From: Bryobacterales bacterium
Lineage (GTDB): Bacteria; Acidobacteriota; Terriglobia; Bryobacterales; Bryobacteraceae
Reading direction: 5' to 3'
NCBI GenBank assembly: GCA_020846745.1
Contig: JADLDI010000153.1
Location: 39,395 to 103,394 of the forward strand
Length of the DNA stretch: 64,000 nucleotides
In this document: piece after piece, positions 34,064 through 43,044 of the stretch
Position numbering within the stretch: position 1 is the first letter of the stretch
Layout of the letters: every line of letters starts with the position of its first letter
The notes under the pieces: model-generated
What the model saw: the letters and a program-made list of their open reading frames with translations, nothing else
Told to the model about the DNA's origin: nothing
The model's database searches: none
Program-made: the position numbers and the translations under genes

Positions 34064-37000
34064 CAGGCTTTCTCCAGGTTCACCAGGAAGCCTTTATATT
34101 CCGGCGTTCCGGAATTCGGATCGAACACGCTCGGGGTCAGGTTATTGACCAGGGGCCCGGAGACGCGGCCGACAAATCCCCAATGGATCGGCAGGCCTAC
34201 CTGATGAACCGTCTTGCCTGCCACCTGCAAACTGCGTAACCGTTTGGTGACTAATGCCGGACCTTCTACATGTCCACGCGCCGATGAGACGCGAACCTTG
34301 TCGCCGCTCTTGATGCCTTTCTCCTGCGCCAGTGCATCGGGTACTTCCACGAAGAAATTCGATTGCAACTGTGAACTGCCCGCTGTGTGCTTGGTCCAGT
34401 AATGGAAATGCTCAGTCAGACGGTAAGTCACACCCACATAGGGGAAGTCTTTCGCCGTCCCGAGTTTGTCTAAGTCACTCTTGTACACCTTACCCATGGG
34501 GTTGAAACTGACGGCAGGATGCAACGGATTCTCGACGGGCGACTCGGCGGGTTCGTAGTGCTCGGGAAACGGGCCCTCCACAAGGTCAGCCGCGAAGAAT
34601 TTCGCCACTCCTTCGGGCAGCATGATGAATGAACCCAATGCCTCCGGTGGAGCGTCGGCTTTGTAATCCGGTACGTCGCCGGACCAGCGCTTGCCATCCC
34701 ATTTTACCGGCGCTCGCGTCGCGTCCCAAGGCTCGCCCGTGTTGTCCGCCGACGCGCGATTGTAGAGGATGCGGCGGTTCGAAGGCCAACTCCAAGACCA
34801 TTGGGGATACAATCCCAATCCGGTGGGATCGTCCTGTCCGCGCCGCGCCATCATGTTGCCGGCTTCCGTCCACGACCCCGAGTACAGCCAGTTGCCGCAA
34901 GCGGTGGAGCCGTCGTCCTTCAACTCGCCGAATCCGTTCACCTGCTTGCCAGCCGTCAGGTCGCGGCCATTCACCTCTTTCGCCACTTCGCTCAACGATG
35001 GTGACGTTGGGGTCGCGTAGTCCCACTTCATTGCGAGCAACGGTTCGGGCGCCGTGCCACCTTCCTCCTCGTACAGCCGCCGCAGTTCCAGGAACAGGCG
35101 CGCGATGATCTCCTGGTCGCGCCGCGCATCGCCGGGCGGGTCGAGCGCCGCATCCTTCCATTGCAGCCACCGCGACGAATTGACAAATGCGCCGTCCTTC
35201 TCCGCGAAGCACGATGCAGGCAGCAGGAACACTTCGGTGTCGATTTGGGTCGAGTCTGCCGCGTTGGGATAGAATCTCTCTGCCAGCGTTTTGGCTTTCC
35301 AAAAGGCTGCCGTTTCCGTCTCGAAGTTTTCGGCAACAATCAGCCACTTGAGTTTCCCGAGCGCCGCCAGCATTTTACTCGTGTTCGGACCGTTTGCTAC
35401 CGGGTTCATCCCGAACGAAATCAATCCGTCCAACTTGCCGGCGTACATTTCATCAAAGAACGTGCCCCAGGCGTGGCTGGCCGTTTCGCCTGCCTTTGGA
35501 AGATAGCCGTACCCGAAGCCGTTCTCTTTGGTCGCCTTATCGCCGTAGTAAGCCTTCAGCAAACTGGTCATGAATTTCGGTGTGTTGCCCCAGTAGTTCA
35601 ATGAATTCGGGCGCAGCGGCTTGGGCGTGTTTGCTTTGAGATAGTCGTCGAGGGTCTGTTGGTTAGCCCTCGGAATCTTGAGATATCCCGGCAGGTTGTT
35701 CCACGTGCCCATATCGGTAGAGCCTTGAATGTTGGCGTGGCCGCGCTGAGCGTTCACCCCGCCTCCGGGCATGCCGATATTACCCATCAGCAACTGCACC
35801 ATTGCGGCCGCGTGAATGAGTTGGACAGCGTGGCTGTGTTGCGTCCAGCCGAGCGCGTAAAGTACGGTTCCAGTCTTATCCGCCGAGGCGGCGATCGTGA
35901 TCAGTTCCGCCGCGCGCCGGAATTCCTCCGGTGTACATCCGCAGATCTCGCTCACCTTTTGGGGTGTGTACCGCGAGTAGTGCTTCTTCATCTGTTGGAA
36001 CACGCTGCGCGGATGTTCCATTGTCTCGTCGACCTTGGCATGGCCTTGGCCGTCGGTCTCATACATCCAACTGGATTTGTCGTAGGTTTTCTTGTCACCA
36101 CTCCAGCCGCTGAAATGGCCGTCCTGAAAGCCGAACCCTTCCTTTACAAGGAAGGTTGCATTGGTGTGCTGGCGGACATAATTCGCTTGATACTTTCCAG
36201 TAGTTAGCGCGTAATGAATCAGGCCACCTAAGAAGGCAATATCAGTACCCGACCGGATCGGCACATAGCAATCCGCAAGGGACGCCGTGCGGCTGAAGCG
36301 AGGATCCACCACCACCAGTTTTGCCTTGCGCTTACGTTTCGCCTCAACCACAAAGCGGAAACCGACCGGGTGATTCTCAGCCGGATTGCCGCCCATGACC
36401 AGGACCACGTCGGCATTCGCGACGTCAGTCCATCCATTTGTCATTGCCCCTCTTCCGAATGTGGCAGCCAGACTGGCCACCGTGGGGCCGTGTCAAAGAC
36501 GGGCCTGGTTTTCGTAGGCGAGTATGCCGAGCCCAAACCGGAACTTGCTCAGAAGATAGTTGATCTCATTGGTATCGGTACACCCGCCGATCATCGCCAC
36601 GCTGGTCAACCGGTTGACGGTGCGGCCTTCGCCGTCTGCGACCTGAAACCCACGATCGCGCGACTCTTTGATGCGCCGCGCCATCTTTGGAATCGCTTCT
36701 TCCCACGTGATCTCCTGCCATTTTGATGCTTTCGGAGCCCGGTACAGCACCTTGGTCAGCCGCCGGTCGGAAGCGACAAACTCCTTGAGCGATATCCCCT
36801 TTGGGCAGAGCGTTCCACGGTTGACCGGGCTTTCCGGATCACCCTCAATGTGCACCACGGCTGGAGTGACGTTGCGGGCTTTGTCGCCGAGTGTGTGGAT
36901 AACGACACTGCAGCCGACGGCGCAATAAGGGCAGACGGAGTGCGTTTGCGTGGTGCGGGCAATCTTCAGTTCGCGGGCCGCGGCCTGGGCGGGGCGAAGA

Positions 37001-37071
37001 TCGAAGCCGAACGCGGTTGTCAGCGCAGCGCCCGAGGACAAAAATCCACGGCGGGAAACCTGATTCTGCAT
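34063..37071 (-). CDS. fdnG: Formate dehydrogenase-N/O catalytic subunit, selenocysteine-containing
   Basis: Two abutting frames (192 and about 809 codons) are one gene interrupted by an in-frame TGA at 36493-36495. The flanking residues 'ENQARL-[U]-HGPTVASLAA' match E. coli FdnG exactly around its selenocysteine, so residue 193 is Sec and the product has 1002 residues. The N-terminus has a Tat signal ('VSRRGFLSSGAAL'), then 'CPYCAVGC...CPKG' for a [4Fe-4S] cluster and the bis-MGD molybdenum/tungsten domains. It oxidises formate to CO2 on the periplasmic side. A hairpin (36461-36480) just after the UGA is the likely SECIS. Selenium genes selA, selB, selC and selD must be elsewhere. Confidence 0.94.
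36461..36480 (-). promoter_or_regulatory. Candidate bacterial SECIS hairpin
   Basis: Read on the minus strand, GTGG-CCA-GTC-TGG-CTG-CCAC pairs as a 4-bp lower stem, a CTG bulge and a 3-bp upper stem with apical GTC. It begins 12 bases after the UGA, the distance expected for SelB-dependent decoding, and the apical GUC(U) resembles the E. coli loop GGUCU. Confidence 0.65.
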
Positions 37072-37145
37072 ATAGCCTTGTAGGTTTCTATCACGGTAGA
37101 CAGGGACGGGTCAAACCGGGCAGTCTAGGCGGCCGAAAGCTTAGG

Positions 37146-37205
37146 GGTTTTAACATCGGTTTTAACACGGGGGAGTGCCCTAACCGGTTTTGCCGCGTGT
37201 ATAAT
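37146..37205 (+). promoter_or_regulatory. Direct repeats and -10 box upstream of TonB-type receptor
   Basis: Two copies of GGTTTTAACA (37146-37155 and 37158-37167) have a 12-base period. A perfect TATAAT lies at 37200-37205, 35 bases before the ATG; no good -35 box is seen at 16-18 bases. The same TTTAACA core is doubled upstream of the dioxygenase-like gene. Confidence 0.45.
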
Positions 37206-37239
37206 CAAAACGATTTACATCATCAGAGGGGTGCTCTGT

Positions 37240-40200
37240 ATGCATTTTCGGGCTTTGTCGCTCGTCCCGCTTTTGCTCTGCTCGACGAGCCTTGTTTTCG
37301 CTCAGGATACGCGCGCGCGTGTTCAGGGCCTTGTTTCCGATTCCTCGGGCGCCGTCATTTCCGGCGCAATCGTCACGCTGCGCAACGATAACACCGGCGT
37401 TCAGGACGTACAGCCCAGCCGCGAAAGCGGCCAGTATCTGTTCGACCTCGTGCTTCCCGGCACTTACACCGTCACCGTTGAACTGCAGGGGTTTAAGCAG
37501 TTCGTTCAGCGCAACGTTCTCGTTCAGGCCCGTGGCGACGTAACGGTAAACGCCACGCTTGAAGTAGGTAGTACGCGCGATACGGTAACAGTGGAATCCG
37601 CCCCGGTAGCCGTACAGTTCAACACTTCGACTATGGCACTTACGTTAGACACGAAGATGACTAACAGCCTGCCGATAATCCATCGCAATCCGTTTCTGTT
37701 AGTGTCACTGAATCCGGCGACGGTTATTCGCTCCAGCACAGAGCAGAGTCCATTCCACCACTGGGCTGCTTCGCAGTTCGATGTCGGCGGCAACACGAAC
37801 ACGAAGAACGACATCGTGTTGGACGGTTCAGCTTCAATGACGACGCAGAAGTCGTCCTACACGCCTCCGATGGACGCGGTGCAGGAAGTGAACGTCCAGC
37901 AGAACGCGGTTGACGCCGAGTTCGGCCACTCGGCGGGCGGTGTTCTTTCGGTGCAAATGAAGTCGGGCACCAACTCGTTCCACGGCACCGGTTACTATCT
38001 CGGACGGAACCCGGTTTTCAACGCATTGGCCGACCGCACGGCCCGCGCCGAAAACCTGACGCGCCAGCACGTATGGGGCGGCACCCTGGGCAACCCGATC
38101 AAAAAGAACAGGATCTTCAACTTCTTCTCGTATGAAGGCTGGCGCACGATCGAGCCCCGCTCACTGTTCCAGACGCTGCCCACGGACCTGGAGCGTAATG
38201 GCGACTTCTCAAAATCATTGAACACGCAGGGCGCTCAGCGCACCATTTACGATCCTTGGTCCACCGTAATCGATGGCGCGAACGTCACGCGGCAGCCGTT
38301 TGCCGGCAATGTGATTCCGGGTAGCCGTATCGATCCGACCGGCAAGATCATTATGGGCGACATGTACAAGCCGAACAATCCGGGCACCGGTTTTACTGGA
38401 GTTAATAACTTCATCACGGGGTATGCGAACCGGTTCAAGTACTGGAACCTGTCCGATCGCGTCGATTGGAACATCTCCGATGCGACTAAGGTGTTCGGCC
38501 GCTTCAATATGTTCCGCACCTTTACGGCGGCTGACGACTACACCGGCGGATCGCCGACGCAGCAGGTAGACGGTTCCAAGCGCCATGCGATGTCGTTCTC
38601 CGGCGACTTGGTACACACCTTAAGTCCGTCCACCGTAATCAACCTTCGGGGCGCTTACAACGCCATAGTGGACTCTTTCGGGATGCCCAGCCGTGTGCTC
38701 CAGCCGAGCGACTACCAGAAGTTCTGGGGCAGCAATAAATGGTATTCCCCTTACCTGGTGGAAACTCCGGACCTGTATTACCCCGGCATCGCCGTCACCC
38801 AGGCAGGCAGCACAACGCAGTTAGGCCGAACCGGTTACTGGTACCAGGAACCGAACTCCTGGAACCTCGAATCGAAGATGTCGAAGAGCGCCGGCCGGCA
38901 CTATATAAAGATCGGCAGCGGTTTCCGTCGTGAGAACGTCCAGGCCGCTCGCCCACGCTTGATGGATTTCCGGGCTCTGCCTGCGCTGACGGCCAACACC
39001 TTCAACAGCCCGAACGTGAATTTGTCCGGCGACGGTTGGGCGACGCTGCTGCTCGGAGCGCTCGAACAAACCTCCAGCTTTGCGTCCGTACCTATTCAGC
39101 GGCCCCGCAACAACTATACGGACGTGTTTGTGCACGACGATATTCGCATAACGCAGCGCCTGACGCTCAATCTGGGGCTACGTTGGGAATACTTCTCGGC
39201 GTTGCGCGATCCGTCCTATCGGATGTCGCGCTACCTCGACCTGACCGCCCCTATCCAGCAATTGCAAGGCGTTCAGTTGCCGGCGGAAGCTCGCGCTTTG
39301 CGTGGCTCGAACCCGATCTACAACGGCGCATGGTTGTTTACCGATTCGAACAACCCCTGGTCGTGGCAAGCGCCGAGGAATCTGTTCATGCCGCGCATCG
39401 GCGCCGCCTGGCGTCTGAACGATAAGACGGCAATCCGCGCCGGCTTTGCGCGATACATCGTGCCGGCAACGCTTGTGGACGGTTTGAACATCCTCGGTTC
39501 CGTGCCGTATCCCGGGTTTGACGCCCAGACCAACGCTTTGCCGCTGCTCGAAGGCAAACCCCAGCAGAGCCTGTCCGATCCGTTTCCCGGCGGCCTGGTG
39601 CCTGTCACCGGCAAGTCATACGGCGCCTTCACCAACCTGGGCGGTTCCGCTATCTGGTTCCAGCAGAACTTCACGCCCGGCGTGAACGACCGTTACAACA
39701 TCAGCGTGCAGCGGCAGTTGCCGTTCCGCATTCTCGCCGATATTACGTACTTCATGAACATCGGCCGGTCGCAGGCTTACAACTACGACCTCAACCAGGT
39801 GGACCCGCGTGTGTTGTACGCGGCAGGCAACGCATCGAACGTAGCCGTCAACAACCCGTTCTTCAACTTATTGCCGGCTACGCAGATGCCCGGACAATTG
39901 CGTACGCAGCGTACCATCGCGGTCCGAGAGTTACTCCGGCCCTATCCACAGTACAATTCGCTAACGGAGGCGCTGATCGGCGGCCGCGGTAATCGTTATA
40001 AGGCGCTGCAGATGCAGTTCCAGCGTCCATTTTCGAACGGCTTCAACTTCGTGCTCGGCTACAACTACAATCGTGAGTCGAACGAGGAGTTCTATGACGA
40101 AGTGGATAACTACACTCGCACGCTCACCTGGCAGCCGGGCAATAACAACTCCTCACGGCAGCGGTTCACCGGGGCCGCTATCTACGAGTTACCGTTCGGC

Positions 40201-40665
40201 AAGGGACGTAAGTATTTCTCGGACATGCACAAAGTACTTGACGGCATGTTCGGGGGCTGGTCAACCAGCGGCCTGTTCACATTCCAGACCGGCAACTACC
40301 TCCGCTTCGGCTCGGCCCTGGTCAGCGGCGACCCCATGGCAGTCGATCGCAGCAATGCGCAATGGTTTAACACCTCTGCGTTCAAGGTGCTGCCCGCGTT
40401 CACCCGGCGCGCCAACCCCTGGCAGTACGACAGCTTGGTCGGTCCCCGGACCCATCAGGTTGACCTCACCCTCGCCAAGGAGTTCCCGATCGTTCCCGAG
40501 CGCCTTCGCTTCGAATTGCGTATGGAGGCTTATAACCTTCTCAACTCCATGCGTTGGAACAATCCCGACCTCAGCGTAACTTCAGCCACCTTCGGCCGTG
40601 TGTTCCAACAGCGGCCCGGCTTCTACGGCCGCCAACTGCAGTACAGCCTACGCCTCATCTGGTAG
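37240..40665 (+). CDS. TonB-dependent receptor-like outer membrane protein with carboxypeptidase-regulatory domain
   Basis: Starting at the ATG at 37240 (GTG at 37231 is an alternative) the product has 1141 residues with a signal peptide ending 'TSLVFAQ'. A carboxypeptidase-regulatory-like domain (about 25-110: 'VQGLVSDSSGAVISGAIVTL') is followed by a plug domain ('VGGNTNTKNDIVLDGS', 'VQEVNVQQNAVDAEFGHSAG') and a large beta-barrel ending in an aromatic-rich strand ('YGRQLQYSLRLIW'). This Oar-like family is greatly expanded in Acidobacteria and is thought to take up large substrates or secrete proteins; the ligand is unknown. It is divergent from fdnG. Confidence 0.9.
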   Translation: MHFRALSLVPLLLCSTSLVFAQDTRARVQGLVSDSSGAVISGAIVTLRNDNTGVQDVQPSRESGQYLFDLVLPGTYTVTVELQGFKQFVQRNVLVQARGDVTVNATLEVGSTRDTVTVESAPVAVQFNTSTMALTLDTKMTNSLPIIHRNPFLLVSLNPATVIRSSTEQSPFHHWAASQFDVGGNTNTKNDIVLDGSASMTTQKSSYTPPMDAVQEVNVQQNAVDAEFGHSAGGVLSVQMKSGTNSFHGTGYYLGRNPVFNALADRTARAENLTRQHVWGGTLGNPIKKNRIFNFFSYEGWRTIEPRSLFQTLPTDLERNGDFSKSLNTQGAQRTIYDPWSTVIDGANVTRQPFAGNVIPGSRIDPTGKIIMGDMYKPNNPGTGFTGVNNFITGYANRFKYWNLSDRVDWNISDATKVFGRFNMFRTFTAADDYTGGSPTQQVDGSKRHAMSFSGDLVHTLSPSTVINLRGAYNAIVDSFGMPSRVLQPSDYQKFWGSNKWYSPYLVETPDLYYPGIAVTQAGSTTQLGRTGYWYQEPNSWNLESKMSKSAGRHYIKIGSGFRRENVQAARPRLMDFRALPALTANTFNSPNVNLSGDGWATLLLGALEQTSSFASVPIQRPRNNYTDVFVHDDIRITQRLTLNLGLRWEYFSALRDPSYRMSRYLDLTAPIQQLQGVQLPAEARALRGSNPIYNGAWLFTDSNNPWSWQAPRNLFMPRIGAAWRLNDKTAIRAGFARYIVPATLVDGLNILGSVPYPGFDAQTNALPLLEGKPQQSLSDPFPGGLVPVTGKSYGAFTNLGGSAIWFQQNFTPGVNDRYNISVQRQLPFRILADITYFMNIGRSQAYNYDLNQVDPRVLYAAGNASNVAVNNPFFNLLPATQMPGQLRTQRTIAVRELLRPYPQYNSLTEALIGGRGNRYKALQMQFQRPFSNGFNFVLGYNYNRESNEEFYDEVDNYTRTLTWQPGNNNSSRQRFTGAAIYELPFGKGRKYFSDMHKVLDGMFGGWSTSGLFTFQTGNYLRFGSALVSGDPMAVDRSNAQWFNTSAFKVLPAFTRRANPWQYDSLVGPRTHQVDLTLAKEFPIVPERLRFELRMEAYNLLNSMRWNNPDLSVTSATFGRVFQQRPGFYGRQLQYSLRLIW

Positions 40666-40674
40666 CTTGGTGGG

Positions 40675-41556
40675 TTGCTAGCCTTTCTGCTGGTCGCCTT
40701 CGCAACCGCGGACCCCGCCCCGTATGCGGGCTCCGCGGTTTGCCGTACCTGCCATGCGGCGCAGTATGACGCTCAATCCGGTACTGCTCACGCGCGGGCC
40801 CTGAAGCCTGCTGCTGACGGTAAGCATGACTGGGCGTTTGGCGCTCCCGTACACGCCACCACCTGGGTATCGAAGCTCGATGGCGACCTCTATGTCGAGC
40901 ACCGGCTGAGTTATTACACGTTGACGAAGGCTCTGGCGCCTACACCGGGCCATGGCGACAAACCGGAGCCCGGTGTACTCTATCGAATCTTCTCACCCGG
41001 TTCGGAGATACTTCGCTGCTTCCAATGCCATTCGACCGGGACGGTAAGTGTCACGCCGGACCACCGTATCCAACCCAGTGAGCCAGGCGTCCGTTGCGAG
41101 GTTTGCCATGGACCGGGAACGGCGCACGCAAAAGCGCCATCGAAAACAAACATCGCGAACCCAGGCCGGTATAACGGGGGAGAAGTTAATCAGTTTTGCG
41201 GATCGTGCCATCGCAAACCGACGCCATCGGGTGAGGCAACTAACTTCCACGACCCCTGGAACGCGCGTCACCAGCCGCTCTTCTTTGCCGAAAGTAAGTG
41301 CTTCCAGAAGAGCGCCGGACGCCTGTCATGCCTCACGTGCCACCCGCCGCATGGTGGTCCCGTGAAAGCCGACATGTGTGCGACCTGCCATGCCAAGCCG
41401 CGCCACATGTCCGCGACTGTGACTGCTGCTGCCGGCAGAACGTGTATCTCCTGCCATATGCCAGCGGTGAAGCCGCAGCCGGAGCTAAGCTTCTCGAATC
41501 ACTGGATCGGTATCTTCCCGCGCGGCGAAACTCTGGTGCCACGCCGCACGCGTTAG
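40675..41556 (+). CDS. Seven-heme periplasmic cytochrome c
   Basis: The only start is the TTG at 40675, giving 293 residues with a very short hydrophobic leader ('LAFLLVAFATADPAPY'). Seven CxxCH heme motifs are present: CRTCH, CFQCH, CEVCH, CGSCH, CLTCH, CATCH and CISCH. The layout resembles cytochrome c554-like multiheme proteins ('YAGSAVCRTCHAAQYDA'). It likely carries electrons in the periplasm, possibly from quinol or formate oxidation. It lies 9 bases after the receptor gene and overlaps the convergent dioxygenase gene by 4 bases. The leader is short for a signal peptide. Confidence 0.85.
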   Translation: MLAFLLVAFATADPAPYAGSAVCRTCHAAQYDAQSGTAHARALKPAADGKHDWAFGAPVHATTWVSKLDGDLYVEHRLSYYTLTKALAPTPGHGDKPEPGVLYRIFSPGSEILRCFQCHSTGTVSVTPDHRIQPSEPGVRCEVCHGPGTAHAKAPSKTNIANPGRYNGGEVNQFCGSCHRKPTPSGEATNFHDPWNARHQPLFFAESKCFQKSAGRLSCLTCHPPHGGPVKADMCATCHAKPRHMSATVTAAAGRTCISCHMPAVKPQPELSFSNHWIGIFPRGETLVPRRTR

Positions 41557-42932
41557 CGCTCTATCCGCACGCGAGCCGCGGAGGACGTACGAATTCCAGC
41601 GATTTGTGCCACCACCGGATAGTCGCCATTCGGCAGGTCCGGCACGACCACATTGAACTGATACAAGCCCACGCCCGTCATACCGGCATAAACGACCTGC
41701 GCGTCGGCCTGTCCGACGCGAATCGTCACCGGATTCAATAGTGGACTGGCGCCATTCACCACTTCGCCCGGCACGGCGTCCGGTACCGTGGGTCCGAAGC
41801 CCGTGCCGTACAGCACGATCGTGTCCAGCGGCCTGGCCGGCGTGGTCGATAATCCAGTCACCAGGTTCGGCGGACCGATGTAGCTTCCGTCCGCCGTCGT
41901 GGCCGTCACGTAATTGTCAGCCAAGCGGAACAGGCCCGGCAGCACAGTTTGTAACTGTACCGGCGTCGCCGCGGATATGCCACGCGGATTGTTGACTACC
42001 ACCTGTACTGTTCCCGTTATCACCTCGGCAGGAGCTTGGACGTTAAGCTGGGTCGGGCTGATGAAATACACGTAGGCTGCCTTGCCATTGATGGTGACAC
42101 TAACGCCGTCGAGGCTGGTCGGTAGTTTTCCGTTCCGGATATCGTCGGCCGTCCAGGCACGCGTCGTATCAGACAGCCGGAAGCCGTGAATCGCCACCCA
42201 AGCGCCAGGCGTGGCCCCAGGCTGCAGACCTGCTGCGTTCACGACTCCGCTACGCGAAGAAATCACCGGGCCGCTTCCCGCCGGCGCTTGCTCCGGCGTA
42301 AAGCCCATCACAATATCGAAGGTTACGCGCTTCTCACCTATTGCTGAGCCGGCGATCGCTTCGACCGGGCGAATGATCGAGGCCTTCTGCGCAGCGTCGC
42401 GCACACCGTTCAACACGCCATCGTTCGCGTTCAACGGCTCGCCTTCGAAATGGACCTGGGTAATCAGGTTGCCGCGTCCCGGCGTCTTGATCTGATAGTG
42501 GATGTGACGGGTCCGCCCGGGATAGATGCCCGGCTTGACGGTGCGGAACAAATACCGGCCATCCGACGCAGTCTCGAACTTGCCATAGCCTTGGAAGTTC
42601 GTATCGCGGTTACGAATAGGGCTGGAAGTGTGAATGTAGGCACCGTTATTATCGGCTTGCCAGATCTCTACCACCGCGCCCCGGACAGGGTTCCCCGATG
42701 AATCGAGAACTCTCCCCTCCACCCACATGACCTCGCCAACGCCCGGTGTGATGGCGTCGTTAATAATCAACAGGTCGTTATCGAGATCGAGGGGCATCTT
42801 ATCCGGATAATAAGGGCCGATCGTTAATTCCGGCGTTTGTGTTAACGCTTGTGCAAACGCGCCCTTGGTATGCCAAAGAAACGGCGCCAGTGCAGCCCCG
42901 CGCATCAGGCTTCTACGTGAAACAGCTTGCAT
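41553..42932 (-). CDS. Intradiol dioxygenase-like protein fused to Solibacter-type C-terminal domain
   Basis: The 459-residue protein starts with a Tat-like signal ('VSRRSLMRGAALAPFLW'). Residues about 35-210 match the beta-type protocatechuate 3,4-dioxygenase fold: 'TIGPYYP', 'GAVVEIWQADNNGAYIH' and 'GIYPGRTRHIHYQI'. Y99, Y137, H143 and H145 fit the four Fe(III) ligands. Residues about 225-459 form a TIGR03437-type domain ('VVNAAGLQPGATPGAWVAIH', 'VLYGTGFGPTV'), known mainly from Solibacter, of Ig-like fold and unknown role. A periplasmic ring-cleaving enzyme is plausible; no aromatic pathway genes are near. Confidence 0.82.
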   Translation of the reverse strand: MQAVSRRSLMRGAALAPFLWHTKGAFAQALTQTPELTIGPYYPDKMPLDLDNDLLIINDAITPGVGEVMWVEGRVLDSSGNPVRGAVVEIWQADNNGAYIHTSSPIRNRDTNFQGYGKFETASDGRYLFRTVKPGIYPGRTRHIHYQIKTPGRGNLITQVHFEGEPLNANDGVLNGVRDAAQKASIIRPVEAIAGSAIGEKRVTFDIVMGFTPEQAPAGSGPVISSRSGVVNAAGLQPGATPGAWVAIHGFRLSDTTRAWTADDIRNGKLPTSLDGVSVTINGKAAYVYFISPTQLNVQAPAEVITGTVQVVVNNPRGISAATPVQLQTVLPGLFRLADNYVTATTADGSYIGPPNLVTGLSTTPARPLDTIVLYGTGFGPTVPDAVPGEVVNGASPLLNPVTIRVGQADAQVVYAGMTGVGLYQFNVVVPDLPNGDYPVVAQIAGIRTSSAARVRIER

Positions 42933-42965
42933 GAGGGTTTAGAAGCGGCCGGGGCGGATGGGGTT

Positions 42966-42984
42966 TGTTAAAGGGTGTTAAACC
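42966..42984 (-). promoter_or_regulatory. TTTAACA direct repeats upstream of dioxygenase gene
   Basis: TTTAACA occurs twice on the minus strand with a 10-base period (plus-strand TGTTAAA at 42966-42972 and 42976-42982). A TATAGT box lies just upstream of them. The second copy extends to GGTTTAACA. Confidence 0.35.
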
Positions 42985-43044
42985 GTAACTATAAAGCGAC
43001 GCACGGGGAGGGAGGCGACGACGCAGTGGCCGATAGCTGTTAAG

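Noticed and set aside
34063..37071. Frameshifted or nonsense-mutated pseudogene of formate dehydrogenase
   Set aside because: The stop is precisely at the known Sec position, both halves are fully conserved and a hairpin follows, so readthrough is the better explanation.
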